64,000 nucleotides of DNA from Nocardioides ginsengisegetis (GCF_014138045.1 NZ_JACGXA010000001.1:2403001-2467000); one strand, 5' to 3'; positions 26,374-35,757 are shown, counted from the first letter of the stretch. The notes: generated from the letters alone by a model not told the origin. Made by a program: numbers and translations.

Positions 26374-28083
26374 CTACCCGCCGAGGACCTCGAGCACAGC
26401 GGCGCGCGCGGCCATCGGGTCCGAGGCGGCCAGCGCGGCCTCGGCGGCGTCCTCGCAGGCCTGCATCCCGACCGTCGCGAGCCGCGCACCCACGGGGCGT
26501 ACGGCGGCCGCGGCCATCGACAGCGAGGTGATGCCCATGCCGACCAGGGCGCAGGCCAGCAGCGGGTCGGCGGCAGCCTCGCCGCACACCCCGACCGGCT
26601 TGCCCGCCTGGCGCCCGGCCTCGGCCGTGATCGCGATCAGCTGGAGCACCGCGGGCTGCCACGGGTCGGTGAGGTGCGCGAGGTCGGTGGCCATCCGGTC
26701 GGCGGCCATCGTGTACTGCGTGAGGTCGTTGGTGCCGATGGACAGGAAGTCGACGACCTCGAGCATCCGGTGGGCCAGCAGGGCCGCGCTCGGCACCTCC
26801 ACCATCACGCCGGCCTTGAGCCCGCGGGCGCGGACCTTCGTCGCGAACTCCTCGGCCTCGGCGACGGTGGCCACCATGGGCGCCATCACCCAGGTCTCGG
26901 TGCCGGTCTGCTGCGCCGCGGCCGCGATGCCGTCGAGCTGGCGATCGAGCAGCGCGGGGTTGCTGAAGGAGAGCCGGAGCCCGCGGACGCCGAGGGCGGG
27001 GTTCTCCTCGCCCTCGTGCGTCGCGAACGCCACCGGCTTGTCGGAGCCGGCGTCGAGCGTGCGGACCACGACGTACTGCTTGTCGCCGGAGAAGGCCGCC
27101 AGCACCTCCCCGTAGATCTCGGCCTGCTCCTCCACCGACGGCTCCTCCTTGCGGTTGAGGAAGCACAGCTCGGTGCGGAAGAGGCCGACACCCTCGACCG
27201 GGGCCTGAGCGGACGTGCGGGCGGACTCGCCGTCGGCGACGTTGGCCAGGATCTTGACCGGGGTGCCCTCGGCGGTGCGACCGGGCCCGGACCACGTCGC
27301 GAGCGCGGCGCGGGCCTCCCGGTCGGTGCGCACCCGCTCCTCGGCGGAGGCCTCGTCGGGCTCCACCTCGACCGTGCCGGCGGTGCCGTCGACGAGCAGG
27401 CGGGTGCCGCCCGGGACGGCCAGGATGCCGGCGGTGCCGACGATGCACGGGATGCCGAGCTGGCGGGCAATGATCGCGGTGTGGCTGGTCGGGCCGCCGC
27501 GCTCGGTCACCAGGCCGACGACGACCGCCGGGTCCAGACCCGCGGTGTCGGCGGGGGCGAGGTCCTCGGCCACCAGCACCGACGGCACGTCGGGGACCGG
27601 CACGCCGGGCTCGGGCTCGCCGACGACGTGGGCCACCACGCGCCGCTCGATGTCGCGCAGGTCGGTGACCCGCTCGGCCATCAGGCCGCCCATGCCGGTG
27701 AAGATGCCCACGAACTGCTCGACGGCCGCGTGCACCGAGGACAGCAGGTCGTCGCCGGCCCGCAGCTGCTTGCGCACCGCACCGCGCAGTCCCTTGTCGG
27801 TGGCCAGGCCGGCGCTCGCGGTGAGCACCTGCGCGGCCGCACCCGAGGCCTTCGCCGCCTTGCGGGAGAAGCCCTCGGAGACCGCTGCCGCCGCCTCGTC
27901 GTACGCCGCGAGGGCGGCCTCGGCGTCGGCGAAGGAGCCCACCCCGTAGGCCGCGATGGCCTCGGGCGAGACCTCCCCGCGCGCGACCAGCGCGGGCCCG
28001 TGGGCCACGCCCGGGACGACCGGGGTGCCGCGCAGGAGGGTCGGGGACGTGGGCTGTGCCTGGGTGTCCGAACTGGTGACCAT
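26374..28083 (-). CDS. ptsI: PTS enzyme I (PEP-protein phosphotransferase)
   Basis: The first enzyme of the sugar phosphotransferase system; it moves phosphate from PEP to HPr. The active-site histidine is H201 in GGPTSHTAIIARQLGIPC. The PEP-binding C-terminal barrel has GIGLF-like GVGLFRTELCFLNRKEEP and SIGTNDLTQYTMAADR. I choose the ATG at 28083 (569 aa): TAACTT at 28090-28095 is 6 bases upstream, the leaderless pattern. The GTG at 28089 would add two residues. It is divergent from the fruR-fruK-fruA-ptsH operon, so all PTS parts for fructose are together. Confidence 0.96.
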   Translation of the reverse strand: MVTSSDTQAQPTSPTLLRGTPVVPGVAHGPALVARGEVSPEAIAAYGVGSFADAEAALAAYDEAAAAVSEGFSRKAAKASGAAAQVLTASAGLATDKGLRGAVRKQLRAGDDLLSSVHAAVEQFVGIFTGMGGLMAERVTDLRDIERRVVAHVVGEPEPGVPVPDVPSVLVAEDLAPADTAGLDPAVVVGLVTERGGPTSHTAIIARQLGIPCIVGTAGILAVPGGTRLLVDGTAGTVEVEPDEASAEERVRTDREARAALATWSGPGRTAEGTPVKILANVADGESARTSAQAPVEGVGLFRTELCFLNRKEEPSVEEQAEIYGEVLAAFSGDKQYVVVRTLDAGSDKPVAFATHEGEENPALGVRGLRLSFSNPALLDRQLDGIAAAAQQTGTETWVMAPMVATVAEAEEFATKVRARGLKAGVMVEVPSAALLAHRMLEVVDFLSIGTNDLTQYTMAADRMATDLAHLTDPWQPAVLQLIAITAEAGRQAGKPVGVCGEAAADPLLACALVGMGITSLSMAAAAVRPVGARLATVGMQACEDAAEAALAASDPMAARAAVLEVLGG

Positions 28084-28089
28084 GGTCAC

Positions 28090-28153
28090 AAGTTAACGCC
28101 TCGTACCCCTTGACAGTCAACACATTCGGGCGTAAAACCACAGATACACAGAT
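28090..28153. promoter_or_regulatory. shared divergent promoter region of ptsI and fruR
   Basis: The palindrome TTGACAGTCAA (28110-28120) holds a plus-strand -35 (TTGACA, 17 bases before TAAAAC at 28133-28138) and a minus-strand -35 (TTGACT). The minus-strand -10 is TAACTT (28090-28095). Direct repeats CACAGAT at 28139-28145 and 28147-28153 sit around the plus-strand start point and are candidate FruR sites. Both promoters could therefore be controlled together. Confidence 0.55.
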
Positions 28154-28178
28154 TGACGCGACGAGAGAAAGGGCCCGG

Positions 28179-28952
28179 ATGAGCATGTATGCCGAAGAGC
28201 GGCAGCAGGCGATGGCCCAACTGGTGGCCGAGCACGGGCGTCTCTCGGTCAACGTACTCGCCGAGCAGTACGACGTCACCACCGAAACCGTCCGGCGCGA
28301 TCTCTCCGCGCTCGAGCGGATGGGCCTGGTCCGGCGGGTGCACGGCGGCGCCGTCCCAGCGGACAGCCTCGCAGTGATCGAATCGGGCCTCGGCGAGCGC
28401 GACCAGGCCTTCACCGCGGAGAAGGAGCGGATCGCCCGCGCCGCCCTCGAGCTGCTGCCGCCGGCCGGCTCGACGGTGCTGATGGATGCGGGCTCCACGA
28501 CCAGCCGGCTGGCCAGCATGCTCCCCCGCGACCACCGGCTCACGATCGTCACCCACGCCGTCCCGATCGCGGCGCGACTCGCGGGCAGCCCCCAGATCGA
28601 GCTGCACCTGCTGCCCGGCCGGGTGCGCTCGACCACGCACGCCGCCGTCGGCTCCGAGACGGTGGTGGCCCTGGGCAACCTCCGCGCCGACATCGTCTTC
28701 CTCGGCACCAACGGGCTGACCGTCGAGCACGGACTGTCCACCCCCGACCACGACGAGGCGGCCACCAAGCGCGCCATGGTCGCCAGCGCCCGGCGCGTGG
28801 TCGTGCTCGCCGACGCGAGCAAGATCGGGACCGAGACCCCGGTGCGGTTCGCCGCGCTCGACGAGGTCGACGTCCTGGTCACCGACGACTCCATCCACCA
28901 GGCCGACCACAAGGCCCTGACCAGAGCCGGCCTCGAGGTGGTCGTCGCATGA
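28179..28952 (+). CDS. DeoR family transcriptional regulator of the fructose operon
   Basis: A 257-aa repressor-type regulator, probably responding to a fructose phosphate. The N-terminal winged helix has VLAEQYDVTTETVRRDLSAL and MGLVRRVHGGAVP, the DeoR signature. The C-terminal sugar-phosphate isomerase-like domain has MDAGSTTSRLASML and FLGTNGLTVEHG. The ATG at 28179 follows a GAGAGAAAGG ribosome site. It overlaps fruK by 4 bases, so regulator and kinase are coupled. Its role is inferred from family and operon. Confidence 0.92.
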   Translation: MSMYAEERQQAMAQLVAEHGRLSVNVLAEQYDVTTETVRRDLSALERMGLVRRVHGGAVPADSLAVIESGLGERDQAFTAEKERIARAALELLPPAGSTVLMDAGSTTSRLASMLPRDHRLTIVTHAVPIAARLAGSPQIELHLLPGRVRSTTHAAVGSETVVALGNLRADIVFLGTNGLTVEHGLSTPDHDEAATKRAMVASARRVVVLADASKIGTETPVRFAALDEVDVLVTDDSIHQADHKALTRAGLEVVVA

Positions 28953-29908
28953 TCGTGACCCTGACCCCCAACCCCTCCCACGACCGGACGGTCACCCTGA
29001 GCGCTCCCCTGGAGCGCGGCGCGGTCCAGCGCGCCGAGTCGGTGACCTCGCAGGCCGGCGGCAAGGGCGTGAACATCTCCCGTGCCTCCGTCTCGGCCGG
29101 CATCCCGTCCCTGGCCGTCCTGCCCGCCCCCAAGGACGACCCCTTCGTCCTCGAGCTGCTCGCGGCCGGCATCGACTGCCGCACCGTCCCCAGCGACGGC
29201 GGTCCCCGCGTCAACATCACCATCAGCGAGCCCGACGGCACCACGACCAAGCTCAACAGCCCCGGCCCGACGGTCACGCCCGAGGTGCTGACCGGGCTCC
29301 TCGAGGCCCTGCGTCGCCGGGCCGGCACCGCCGACTGGATCGTGCTCGCCGGCTCGCTGCCGCCCGGCGCCCCCGTCGACTGGTACGCCGACCTGGTCGC
29401 CGCGCTCCGCGAGTACGGCGCCCGGATCGCCGTCGACACCTCCGACGAGCCGCTCCGCGCCCTGGTCGGCCGACTGCCTGAGGCCGCACCCCACCTGATG
29501 AAGCCCAACGGCGAGGAGCTCGCCTCCTTCACCGGCGGCGACCCCGAGCTGCTCGAGTCCGACCCGCACGCCGCCGCCAAGGCGGCCATGGGCCTGGTCG
29601 CGCAGGGGGTCGATGCCGTCCTGGCCACGCTCGGCCCGCACGGCGCCGTGCTCGTCACCGCAGGTGGGGCCTGGCACGCCACCCCGCCTCCCACGAACGT
29701 CGTCAGCACCGTCGGTGCCGGCGACTCCAGCCTCTTCGGCTACCTCCTCGGGGACATCCAGCGTCGGACCCCCGACCAACGACTCGCGCTCGCCGTTGCC
29801 TACGGCAGTGCGGCAGCCGGGCTGCCCGGCACCACCATCCCGCATCCCCACCAGGTCAAGCCCGAGCTCGTCACGGTGCGCGACCTCAACCTCACCCTAG
29901 GAGGGTGA
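28949..29908 (+). CDS. fruK: 1-phosphofructokinase
   Basis: Phosphorylates fructose 1-phosphate, made by FruA, to fructose 1,6-bisphosphate. It is a PfkB-family kinase of 319 aa. The N-terminus MIVTLTPNPSHDRTVTL is family-typical and SQAGGKGVNISRA binds substrate. The C-terminal VVSTVGAGDSSLFGYLLG carries the catalytic aspartate. ATGA overlap joins it to the regulator, and fruA starts 2 bases after its stop. Confidence 0.95.
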   Translation: MIVTLTPNPSHDRTVTLSAPLERGAVQRAESVTSQAGGKGVNISRASVSAGIPSLAVLPAPKDDPFVLELLAAGIDCRTVPSDGGPRVNITISEPDGTTTKLNSPGPTVTPEVLTGLLEALRRRAGTADWIVLAGSLPPGAPVDWYADLVAALREYGARIAVDTSDEPLRALVGRLPEAAPHLMKPNGEELASFTGGDPELLESDPHAAAKAAMGLVAQGVDAVLATLGPHGAVLVTAGGAWHATPPPTNVVSTVGAGDSSLFGYLLGDIQRRTPDQRLALAVAYGSAAAGLPGTTIPHPHQVKPELVTVRDLNLTLGG

Positions 29909-29910
29909 CG

Positions 29911-31998
29911 ATGTCCGACCTGATCACGACCGATCTGGTTCGCCTCGACGTGGACCTCGGCTCCGACAAGGAGTCGGCGATCCGCGCACTTGCTGACGTG
30001 GTCGGCGGCGCCGGGCGCGCCACCGACGTGGCCCAGCTGGTGGAGGACGCCCTCGCTCGCGAGGCCACGTCGCCCACCGGCCTGCCCGGCGGCATTGCGA
30101 TCCCCCACTGCCGCACCACCGGCGTCGACGAGCCCACGCTCGCCTTCGTCCGGCTCGCCCCGCCGGTCGACTTCGGCGCCAAGGACGGTCCGGCCGACCT
30201 GGCCTTCCTGATCTCGGCTCCTGCCGGTGGTGACAGCACCCACCTTCAGCTGCTGACCAAGCTCGCCCGGGCGCTCGTGAAGCCCGCCTTCACCGACTCG
30301 TTGCGCGCGGCCGAGTCCCCCGACGAGGTCGTGGACCTCGTCAACCACGAGCTCGGCACCAGCCCGGCGCCGGCCAGCACCGCCAAGCACGCTGCGGGTG
30401 CGCCTCCCGCGGCGGCAACTGCGGTGCCGACGTCCGCCGGTGCATCGGCTCCCAAGAGCCTCGTCGCCGTGACCGCCTGCCCCACCGGCATCGCGCACAC
30501 CTACATGGCGGCCGAGGCCCTCGAGGCCGCCGCCGCGCGCGCAGGCATCACCATCGCCGTCGAGACGCAGGGCTCGGCGGGCTCGCACCCGCTCTCCCCC
30601 GACACCATCGCCCAGGCGGCCGCCGTGATCTTCGCGGTCGACGTGGGCGTCCGGGACCGGGGCCGCTTCGCGGGCAAGCCGGTCGTCTCCTCGGGCGTGA
30701 AGCGCCCGATCGACGAGGCGGACAAGATGATCGCCGAGGCGCTTCGCTACGCCGACGACCCCAACGCCCCGCGCGTCGAGGGCTCGGTCACCGCCGGTGA
30801 AGGCGGGGGCGCGGGTGCCCAGGAGAGCTGGGGCGGGCGCGTGCGCCGGGTCCTGATGACCGGTGTGTCCTACATGATCCCGTTCGTCGCGGCCGGTGGT
30901 CTGCTGATCGCACTGAGCTTCCTGCTCGGCGGCTACGAGATCGTCGGGCCCTACGGCGACATCGCGGTCAACAACACCCTCTTCGACCCGCCGAGCGCGA
31001 GCGGGCTCGGGCTGGACCACGCCCTGTTCGGGTCCGGCTTCCTGGCCTACATCGGCGCGATCTTCTTCATCATCGGCAAGACCGCGTTCGCGTTCTTCAT
31101 CCCGGCCCTCGCCGGCTACATCGCCTACGCCATCGCCGACCGGCCCGGCATCGCTCCCGGCTTCGTCATGGGTGGCCTCGCCTCGAACCTGTTCGGCGTC
31201 GTCGACCCCAACGGCACGGCCCTCCCGGCGACCGGCTTCCTCGGCGCGATCATCGGTGGTGTCCTCGCCGGCCTGATCGCCCACTGGCTCGCGCAGCGCA
31301 CGGTGCCCTCCTGGGCCCGTGGCCTGATGCCGGTCATGGTGATCCCGCTCGTCACGTCGATCGTGGCCGGGTTGCTGATGATCGTCGTCCTCGGCAAGCC
31401 GATCGGCTGGCTGATGAACCAGCTCAACGACGGCCTGACGTCCATGAGCGGCAGCAGCGCCGTGCTGCTCGGCATCATCCTGGGCCTGATGATGGCCTTC
31501 GACATGGGTGGCCCGCTCAACAAGGTCGCCTACAGCTTCGCGGCCGCCGGCGTCGGTGCTGCGGCCACGGCCTCCGCATCGGACCCGCGCCTGAAGATCA
31601 TGGCCGCCGTGATGCTCGCGGGTATGGTGCCCCCGATCGCCCTGGCGCTCGCGACCGTCGTGCGACCGCACCTGTTCAACATCCCCGAGCGTGAGAACGG
31701 CAAGGCCGGGTGGCTCCTGGGCGCGTCGTTCATCACCGAGGGTGCGATCCCGTTCGCCGCGGCCGACCCGCTGCGGGTCATCCCCGCGATCATGCTGGGC
31801 AGCGCGGTGACGGGCGGCCTCTCCGAGGCGCTCGACGTCAGCGTCCGGGCCCCGCACGGCGGCATCTTCGTGATCTTCGCCGTCAGCAACGTGTTCGGCT
31901 ACCTGATCAGCCTCGCCGCCGGTGTCCTCGTCGGCAGCGCCGCCGTCATCGCCCTGAAGAGCCTGGGCCCCAGCGACGAGGACGTCGTCACCGTCTGA
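29911..31998 (+). CDS. fruA: PTS fructose transporter subunit IIABC
   Basis: A fused fructose permease of 695 aa that imports fructose and phosphorylates it at C1. Domain order is EIIA (active H66 in GGIAIPHCRTTG), a Pro/Ala-rich linker at about 150-180, EIIB (active C190 in AVTACPTGIAHTYMAAEAL) and the membrane EIIC from about 305 to the end, with roughly nine helices. The ATG at 29911 has GGAGGG ending 5 bases upstream; the GTG at 29905 would overlap that site. It lies between fruK and ptsH. Confidence 0.96.
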   Translation: MSDLITTDLVRLDVDLGSDKESAIRALADVVGGAGRATDVAQLVEDALAREATSPTGLPGGIAIPHCRTTGVDEPTLAFVRLAPPVDFGAKDGPADLAFLISAPAGGDSTHLQLLTKLARALVKPAFTDSLRAAESPDEVVDLVNHELGTSPAPASTAKHAAGAPPAAATAVPTSAGASAPKSLVAVTACPTGIAHTYMAAEALEAAAARAGITIAVETQGSAGSHPLSPDTIAQAAAVIFAVDVGVRDRGRFAGKPVVSSGVKRPIDEADKMIAEALRYADDPNAPRVEGSVTAGEGGGAGAQESWGGRVRRVLMTGVSYMIPFVAAGGLLIALSFLLGGYEIVGPYGDIAVNNTLFDPPSASGLGLDHALFGSGFLAYIGAIFFIIGKTAFAFFIPALAGYIAYAIADRPGIAPGFVMGGLASNLFGVVDPNGTALPATGFLGAIIGGVLAGLIAHWLAQRTVPSWARGLMPVMVIPLVTSIVAGLLMIVVLGKPIGWLMNQLNDGLTSMSGSSAVLLGIILGLMMAFDMGGPLNKVAYSFAAAGVGAAATASASDPRLKIMAAVMLAGMVPPIALALATVVRPHLFNIPERENGKAGWLLGASFITEGAIPFAAADPLRVIPAIMLGSAVTGGLSEALDVSVRAPHGGIFVIFAVSNVFGYLISLAAGVLVGSAAVIALKSLGPSDEDVVTV

Positions 31999-32036
31999 CC
32001 TGCCACTCCTCCCACCCGATCCACCGAAGGAGCACC

Positions 32037-32294
32037 ATGCCCACCAAGTCCGTCGTCGTCGGCTCCGCCGTCGGCCTCCACGCCCGCCCCGCCGCGATCA
32101 TCTCCGAGGCCGCCGGCGACCTCGACTCCGAGGTGCTGATCGGCATCCCGGGCGACGAGCCGGTCGACGCCAGCTCGGCGCTGCTGATCATGACCCTCGG
32201 CGCCGGCAACGGCGACACGGTCGAGGTCTCCAGCGACGACCAGGCCGCGCTCGACGCGATCGCGGCCCTGGTCGAGAAGGACCTCGACGCCTGA
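32037..32294 (+). CDS. ptsH: phosphocarrier protein HPr
   Basis: An 85-aa carrier that takes phosphate from enzyme I to the EIIA domains. The active site is H15 in GLHARPAA. Serines 46-47 (VDASSALLIM) occupy the place of the regulatory serine of Firmicutes HPr; whether they are phosphorylated here is unknown. GAAGGAG lies about 5 bases before the ATG. It is the last gene of the fructose operon and is followed by two non-coding repeat elements. Confidence 0.96.
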   Translation: MPTKSVVVGSAVGLHARPAAIISEAAGDLDSEVLIGIPGDEPVDASSALLIMTLGAGNGDTVEVSSDDQAALDAIAALVEKDLDA

Positions 32295-32321
32295 GGTGAG
32301 ACGCGTCAGCGGATCACCTCG

Positions 32322-32391
32322 ATGGTGGTTGAGCAGCGCGCGCGACTGACGAAGGAAGTCGCGACCGGGCGTGTCGAAACCCCGACCCGTC
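32322..32391 (+). repeat. short intergenic repeat of the GGTGGTTGAGC...GTCGAAACC type
   Basis: From 32322 the sequence reads GATGGTGGTTGAGCAGCGCG, then an inner hairpin GCGACT (32342-32347) / AGTCGC (32357-32362), then GTGTCGAAACCCC. From general knowledge of actinobacterial genomes, segments of this kind recur between genes; only one copy lies in this window, so the repeat status is not shown here. It is non-coding. Confidence 0.45.
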
Positions 32392-32396
32392 GTGAA

Positions 32397-32458
32397 CTGA
32401 CGCCAGAACGCGTCGACCCGTCGTCAGTTGACGACGGGTCGACGCGTTTCTGCGTCAG
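32397..32458. terminator. long hairpin terminator, 30-base arms
   Basis: Arms at 32397-32426 and 32429-32458 pair along 28 of 30 positions; both contain CGCGTCGACCCGTCGTCA or its complement. The loop is only 2 unpaired bases by sequence. It lies between ptsH and the convergent membrane-protein gene and includes the stop codon of the latter (32455-32457). It should stop transcription in both directions. Confidence 0.8.
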
Positions 32459-33453
32459 GAAGCGACGGGTCGGTTGCGGACGGCGAGGTAGATCGCCCGC
32501 ACGCCCACGGCCCGCTCCATCTCGCGCAGCACGCTGCCGAAGAACTGCTCGCGGTAGGTCTCGTCGGTGACCGTGGAGACGGTCAGGTAGAGGCCGGAGA
32601 ACGCCGAGAGGAACGTCGCCACCTGGAGCAGGGCCACCGACACGCTGCTCACGTGCGGCACGCTGTGGGTCGGCGAGGTCAGCCAGGCGTCCATCACCGG
32701 CTGGGTCATGATCAGCGACCCGAAGACCATGAGGAACACGAAGACCGACAGCGTCACCAGCAGCACCTGGACGGACTGGACGATCATCAGGACGATCACG
32801 AGGTTCCAGCGCTCGTAGCCGGTCACCTCGGCGTGCGCAGCCGGATCGGCGTCGGGGTCCTCGACCAGCTCGCGGCAGGCCCCCTCGAGCGGCGTGCCCC
32901 GGCAGGCGTCGAGGAGCAGTCGGTCCGTCACGTCGTCGTCGGTGCGGTCGACCTCCTCGGGCAGCCGCACCAGCAGGAACCCGACGGCCAGCACCACGAA
33001 GAGCATCACCGTGAGCCAGAGGGTTCCGGGGCTCAGGTTGGAGCCGACCTGCCACACCTCGGTATTGATGAAGAGGAACGTGATGAAGAGCAGCAGGAGC
33101 GGCAGCGCCCGGGTCGTCATCGGGAGCAGCGTCCGGAGGCTGCCGAAGGTCCGCGAGAGCGCCCAGGTGACGATCGGGGCGGCGTGCAGCCGGTCCATGG
33201 CGTACCAGACGGCGGCCAGCAGCAGCAGCGTCGCGAGGGTCGCGGGGCCCAGGGCGACCTGGTCGGCCAGCCACGCCACCAGTCCCCCGGCCCCGGTCGC
33301 CAGGACGGCGACGACCAGGAGGAAGGTCACCACCCGGCTCGGCTTGAGCGCCTGCCGGACGTGCGCGCGCTGCTCGGGCACGAAGTAGGTCAGCCCGTGC
33401 TGCAGGAACCACTGCTCCGCGGCCTGCACCGGGTCGGCGGGGACCGGCTTCAC
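32455..33453 (-). CDS. hypothetical multi-pass membrane protein
   Basis: A 332-aa protein of unknown family. After a short soluble N-terminus (VKPVPADPVQAAEQWFLQHG) come six or seven hydrophobic helices in two groups, about residues 38-85 and 110-165, then 230-300. An acidic cytosolic loop (EEVDRTDDDVTDRLL...) of about 60 residues separates the groups. The GTG start overlaps the ribF stop by 4 bases, so it is expressed with ribF, but no link to flavin metabolism is evident. The stop codon lies in a hairpin. Confidence 0.75.
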   Translation of the reverse strand: MKPVPADPVQAAEQWFLQHGLTYFVPEQRAHVRQALKPSRVVTFLLVVAVLATGAGGLVAWLADQVALGPATLATLLLLAAVWYAMDRLHAAPIVTWALSRTFGSLRTLLPMTTRALPLLLLFITFLFINTEVWQVGSNLSPGTLWLTVMLFVVLAVGFLLVRLPEEVDRTDDDVTDRLLLDACRGTPLEGACRELVEDPDADPAAHAEVTGYERWNLVIVLMIVQSVQVLLVTLSVFVFLMVFGSLIMTQPVMDAWLTSPTHSVPHVSSVSVALLQVATFLSAFSGLYLTVSTVTDETYREQFFGSVLREMERAVGVRAIYLAVRNRPVAS

Positions 33454-34394
33454 GCGACCGCCCCGAGCAGCTCGCGCGCCCGGTCGACGTCGTCGTCCAT
33501 CTGCTCGACGAGCTTCTCGACCGACTCGAAGGCCACCATGCCGCGCAGCCGCTCGACGAAGGACACCTCGACCTCGACGCCGTAGAGCTCGAGGTCGGTG
33601 CGGTCGAGCACGTAGCTCTCCACCCGGCGCTCGCGGACCCCGTCGAAGGTCGGGTTGGTGCCGACGCTGATCGCGGCCGGGAACGTCTCGCCGGTGTCGA
33701 GCCGTCGCAGCCACCCGGCGTACACGCCGTCGGCGGGGGCGGCCGTCACCTTCTCGTTGGTGGGCACGTTGGCCGTCGGGAAGCCCAGCTCGCGCCCCCG
33801 CTGGTCGCCGCGGACGACGACACCGCGCACGGCGTACGGCGCCCCCAGCGCCTCGGCGGCACCCGCCACGTCACCGGCCGCCAGGCAGGTGCGGACGTAG
33901 GTCGAGGACCAGACCTGCGGACCGCCGTCGAGCGCGATCCCCTCGGCGACGAAGTCGTGGGTCGCCCCCGACTCGTGCAGGGTCGCGACGTCGCCGGCGG
34001 CCTTGTTGCCGAAGCGGAAGTTGGCGCCCACCACCACGACGGCGGCGTGCAGCGCGTCGACGAGGACCCGGACGATGAACTCCTCCGGCGACCAGTCGGC
34101 GACCTCCCGGTCGAACGGGACGGCCAGCACGGCGTCGGCCCCGGCCGCGACGAGCAGCTCGGCCCGGTGCTCCAGCGTGGTCAGCATCGTCGGGGCGTGC
34201 TCGGGCCTCAGCACCGCCATCGGGTGCGGGTCGAAGGTGACCGCGACGAGGGTCAGCCCCTGCTCGTCGGCCAGCTCGCGGGCCCGGGACAGGACGTGAC
34301 GGTGCCCGAGATGGACCCCGTCGAAGTTGCCGATGACGACCGCGGTGCGGCCCAGGTCGCCGGGGACCTCGTCGGTCGAACGCCAGATGTGCAC
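33450..34394 (-). CDS. ribF: bifunctional riboflavin kinase / FAD synthetase
   Basis: Makes FMN from riboflavin and FAD from FMN. It is 314 aa. The N-terminal nucleotidyltransferase domain has VVIGNFDGVHLGHRHVLSRA and VGANFRFGNKAAGD. The C-terminal kinase domain has RGRELGFPTANVPTNE. The GTG at 34394 has TAGGCT at 34402-34407, 7 bases upstream, giving a leaderless promoter inside the truB-ribF gap. ribF can therefore be expressed apart from infB-rbfA-truB. Confidence 0.96.
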   Translation of the reverse strand: MHIWRSTDEVPGDLGRTAVVIGNFDGVHLGHRHVLSRARELADEQGLTLVAVTFDPHPMAVLRPEHAPTMLTTLEHRAELLVAAGADAVLAVPFDREVADWSPEEFIVRVLVDALHAAVVVVGANFRFGNKAAGDVATLHESGATHDFVAEGIALDGGPQVWSSTYVRTCLAAGDVAGAAEALGAPYAVRGVVVRGDQRGRELGFPTANVPTNEKVTAAPADGVYAGWLRRLDTGETFPAAISVGTNPTFDGVRERRVESYVLDRTDLELYGVEVEVSFVERLRGMVAFESVEKLVEQMDDDVDRARELLGAVA

Positions 34395-34420
34395 GGGCGG
34401 CAGCCTATCGAGGGCGGTGG

Positions 34421-35299
34421 TCAGACGAAGACGGCGACCGGACGGGCCACGTCGCCGCGGGGCTCGTAGAGCGCGAGGAACTCCCCCTCGGGCGCGAACA
34501 CCGCCGTCAGCCCGTCCACGTCGATCCCGAGCGGCCGCCCGACCCGCACGTCCGATGCCTGGGTCTCGTCGAGGTCGCGCGCCGGGAACGCCGCACGCGC
34601 GGCGTCCGCGATCGGGAGCATCACGAACTCATCGGTCAGCTCCTCGATCGTGCGGGCGACGCCGAGGTCGTAGGGCCCGACGGCGGTACGCCGCAGGGCG
34701 GTCAGGTGGCCGCCCACCCCGAGCCGGGCGCCGGCGTCGCGGGCGACCGCGCGGACGTAGGTGCCGCTCGAGCAGCGCATCGCGATGTCGACGTCGACGT
34801 GCGCGCCGACCACCCGCACGTCGACGACCTCGAGCTCGTGGATGGTGACCGGCCGGGCCTTGAGCTCGACCTCCTCGCCGTCCCGGACGCGCTGGTAGGC
34901 GCGCTTGCCGTCGACCTTGATCGCCGAGACCGCGGTCGGCACCTGCTCGATGTCGCCGACGAACTCCGCGAGGCAGCCCCGGACGACGGCCTCGTCGAGG
35001 TGGCTCGCGTCGACGACGGCCGTGGTCTCCCCCTCGGCGTCATCGGTCGTGGTCGCCTCGCCGAGCCGGATCGTGGCGGAGTAGGCCTTCTCGGTCAGCA
35101 TCAGGTGGCCGAGCAGGCGCGTGGCGCGGTTGACGCCCAGGACCAGCACGCCGGTGGCCATCGGGTCGAGCGTGCCGGCGTGGCCGACCTTGCGGGTGCC
35201 GGCGAGCCGGCGTACGCGGGAGACCACGTCGTGCGAGGTCATCCCGCCGGGCTTGTCGACGACGACCAGACCGGAGACCGGCCCGGGCCCGGCGGTCAC
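34421..35299 (-). CDS. truB: tRNA pseudouridine(55) synthase TruB
   Basis: Isomerises U55 in the T-loop of tRNAs. It is 292 aa, with the catalytic aspartate D45 in [19 protein letters not shown] and the substrate-binding [17 protein letters not shown]. The C-terminal part is a small PUA-like domain. The GTG start overlaps the rbfA stop by 4 bases. Gene order rbfA-truB-ribF is conserved widely in bacteria. Confidence 0.96.
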   Translation of the reverse strand: MTAGPGPVSGLVVVDKPGGMTSHDVVSRVRRLAGTRKVGHAGTLDPMATGVLVLGVNRATRLLGHLMLTEKAYSATIRLGEATTTDDAEGETTAVVDASHLDEAVVRGCLAEFVGDIEQVPTAVSAIKVDGKRAYQRVRDGEEVELKARPVTIHELEVVDVRVVGAHVDVDIAMRCSSGTYVRAVARDAGARLGVGGHLTALRRTAVGPYDLGVARTIEELTDEFVMLPIADAARAAFPARDLDETQASDVRVGRPLGIDVDGLTAVFAPEGEFLALYEPRGDVARPVAVFV

Positions 35300-35757
35300 G
35301 CCTCGTCGTCCTCGGCGAGGTCGTCCTCGTCCTCGCGCGGCTTCTTGTAGGGGTCGCTCTCGCCGGCGTAGGACTCGACGCGGCGGGCCGCGGCCTCCTC
35401 GTCGAGCTTGCGGGCGCGCTCGAGCACCTCGTCGAGGTGGCGGGCCGTCTCCGGCAGCGCGTCGGCGATGAAGGTCAGCGTCGGCGTGATGCGCATGCCG
35501 AGCTGCTTGGCGACCTCGGAGCGGATCAGCCCCTTGGCCGACTCGAGCGCGACGGCCGTGGCGGCCAGCGCGGCCTCGTCGTCACCGGTCGCGTCGAGGA
35601 CGGTGTAGAAGATCGTGGCCTGCTGGCTGTCGCCGGTGACGCGTACGTCGGTGACGGTGACGAAGCCGAGGCGCGGGTCCTTGATCCGGCGTTCCAGCAT
35701 CTCGGCGACGATCACCTGAATGCGGTCGGCGATCTTGCGCACGCGGGGGCTGCTCAT
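35296..35757 (-). CDS. rbfA: 30S ribosome-binding factor RbfA
   Basis: A cold-shock and 16S maturation factor of 153 aa with a KH-like fold. The segments [33 protein letters not shown] and [20 protein letters not shown] are typical. The acidic tail ([13 protein letters not shown]) is common in actinobacteria. The ATG at 35757 has AAGGTAGG upstream. A strong hairpin separates it from infB. Confidence 0.95.
   Translation of the reverse strand: MSSPRVRKIADRIQVIVAEMLERRIKDPRLGFVTVTDVRVTGDSQQATIFYTVLDATGDDEAALAATAVALESAKGLIRSEVAKQLGMRITPTLTFIADALPETARHLDEVLERARKLDEEAAARRVESYAGESDPYKKPREDEDDLAEDDEA

Noticed and set aside
24125..29851. A 1,908-codon open frame on the minus strand across the oxidoreductase, ptsI and fructose operon genes
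   Set aside because: It is a high-GC antisense shadow: its residues are Arg/Gly/Val/His/Asp-rich without family motifs, and real genes with clear motifs occupy other frames over the whole stretch.
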